Source of the DNA: Acidobacteriaceae bacterium
GTDB lineage: Bacteria > Acidobacteriota > Terriglobia > Terriglobales > Acidobacteriaceae
Direction: 5' to 3'
Assembly (NCBI GenBank): GCA_003134655.1
Contig: PLBY01000068.1
Span: 204,183 to 268,182, forward strand
Length of the DNA: 64,000 nt
Shown one piece after another: positions 58,008 through 64,000 of the stretch. The stretch's first letter is position 1. Each line of letters begins with the position of its first letter. The position numbers were made by a program, and so were the translations under genes. The notes below the pieces were generated by a model, which saw only the letters and a list, made by a program, of their open reading frames with translations, had not been told where the DNA came from and made no database searches.

Positions 58008-58405
58008 GAAGGCCGGTCTGCATCTAGATCGGTGCAAAATCGATTATGTTGTACGTTCCTACTTGTGAACCGTGGGCGGCGATGTTAGCATCTATATAAC
58101 GTCGCCTCCCAGGGCTTCACTCGAGCGCGGGCTATGTCTCGCGCGGGTAGTTTTGGGCAGGCTGCTCCGCGGGCAGGCGGGGCGGAAACAGGCCGACGAA
58201 CTGGCGCGAAAGATTTCAAATCTAGAATGGCGAAACGCCTTGGTTGGCGTCTGCGGGAACGACTGTCCCTGCGGGCGCCCCGCTGTCTTTTAGGTTCCAG
58301 GTTGTTCCGGTACCACACCGTACGTCCCGCGGCGCGATAAGCGCCCCACATTCCGCGGTATATAACGTGGCCCTCGGCCGCGCGTGAGATTGGGAGTTTC
58401 TGAAG
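58008..58405 (+). other. Long rplL-rpoB intergenic region, no gene seen
   Basis: Of the 480-bp gap, 58008-58405 has no credible reading frame. A weak promoter-like pair (TTGTGA at 58063, TAGCAT at 58086, 17-bp spacing) and two AT-rich TATATAAC stretches (near 58092 and 58361) are seen. A separate rpoB promoter is possible, as in other bacteria; this is not proven. Confidence 0.4.
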
Positions 58406-62866
<4,461 letters not shown>

Positions 62867-62867
62867 G

Positions 62868-62936
62868 TAGCGCCGCCGTCCCGGCGGCTGTCGTGGCGGC
62901 GTCTCGCCGCCACAGTCGGCCCGGAGACGGCACTAC
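62868..62936. repeat. Structured dispersed repeat between rpoB and rpoC (GTAGCGCCG family)
   Basis: GTAGCGCCGCCG-tc-CCGGCGGC.. followed by GGCGGCG-tct-CGCCGCC, ends CGGCACTAC complementary to the start (GTAG[CT]GCCG). Related to the element at 39848. Confidence 0.75.
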
Positions 62937-63007
62937 AGAGTTCTTGAATTACGGCCACTGCGGCATATGAGCTCGATGCCGCATGAAGAGGCGAAAGGTT
63001 CACTCGG

Positions 63008-64000
<993 letters not shown>

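Overview
The window looks like a chromosomal segment of an Acidobacteriota bacterium (Terriglobia / Koribacter-like). This is inferred from high GC, an orphan MacB-like permease of the acidobacterial duplicated type, PadR plus HAAS-domain membrane pairs, a fused anti-sigma/FecR protein, LpxC (so a diderm cell) and many dispersed palindromic repeats. No database search was possible; assignments rest on motifs, lengths and gene order.

Layout. 1-5027 (minus): ECF sigma factor, a large anti-sigma/FecR-type protein and an ABC-2 exporter, an envelope-stress-like unit. 5186-14547: a compact hexuronate catabolic island. KDG kinase and KDPG aldolase lie on the plus strand, a transporter - NagB - transporter - mannonate dehydratase - SDR unit on the minus strand, and uronate isomerase on the plus strand. 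Together they give a route from glucuronate to pyruvate and glyceraldehyde-3-phosphate, with RspA-type ManD standing in for UxuA and, by inference, the SDR standing in for UxuB. 14645-18212: BlaI/BlaR1-like sensor pair and a DegP/HtrA protease, both preceded by the same 16-base palindrome. 18283-30698: old yellow enzyme, cytochrome c, a secreted GH9 glycosidase unit, a PilZ protein, LpxC, an SDR and a GAF-GGDEF-HD-GYP protein. 31009-48615: GltX, an alcohol dehydrogenase, a REP-associated transposase flanked by two copies of a 91-bp repeat, a radical SAM protein, a phosphodiesterase, a PadR/HAAS pair, GlnRS, a nucleotidyltransferase-fold protein, amidohydrolase, DsrE protein and a split DsbD-like thiol pathway (CcdA, TlpA, DsbD-N). 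48766-51177: orphan FtsX/MacB permease. 51311-64000: the conserved information-processing cluster tRNA-Thr, tRNA-Tyr, tRNA-Thr, tRNA-Gly, tuf, rpmG, tRNA-Trp, secE, nusG, rplK, rplA, rplJ, rplL, rpoB, rpoC (cut by the window end).

Most notable: an identical promoter/operator layout in front of the padR gene and of a radical SAM gene 3.7 kb away; the shared BlaI-type operator linking blaI/blaR1 to htrA; the transposase/REP-like repeat unit; a non-orthologous hexuronate pathway; and eight extra cysteines forming two likely zinc ribbons near the RpoB N-terminus. No CRISPR array, prophage or complete insertion sequence was seen.
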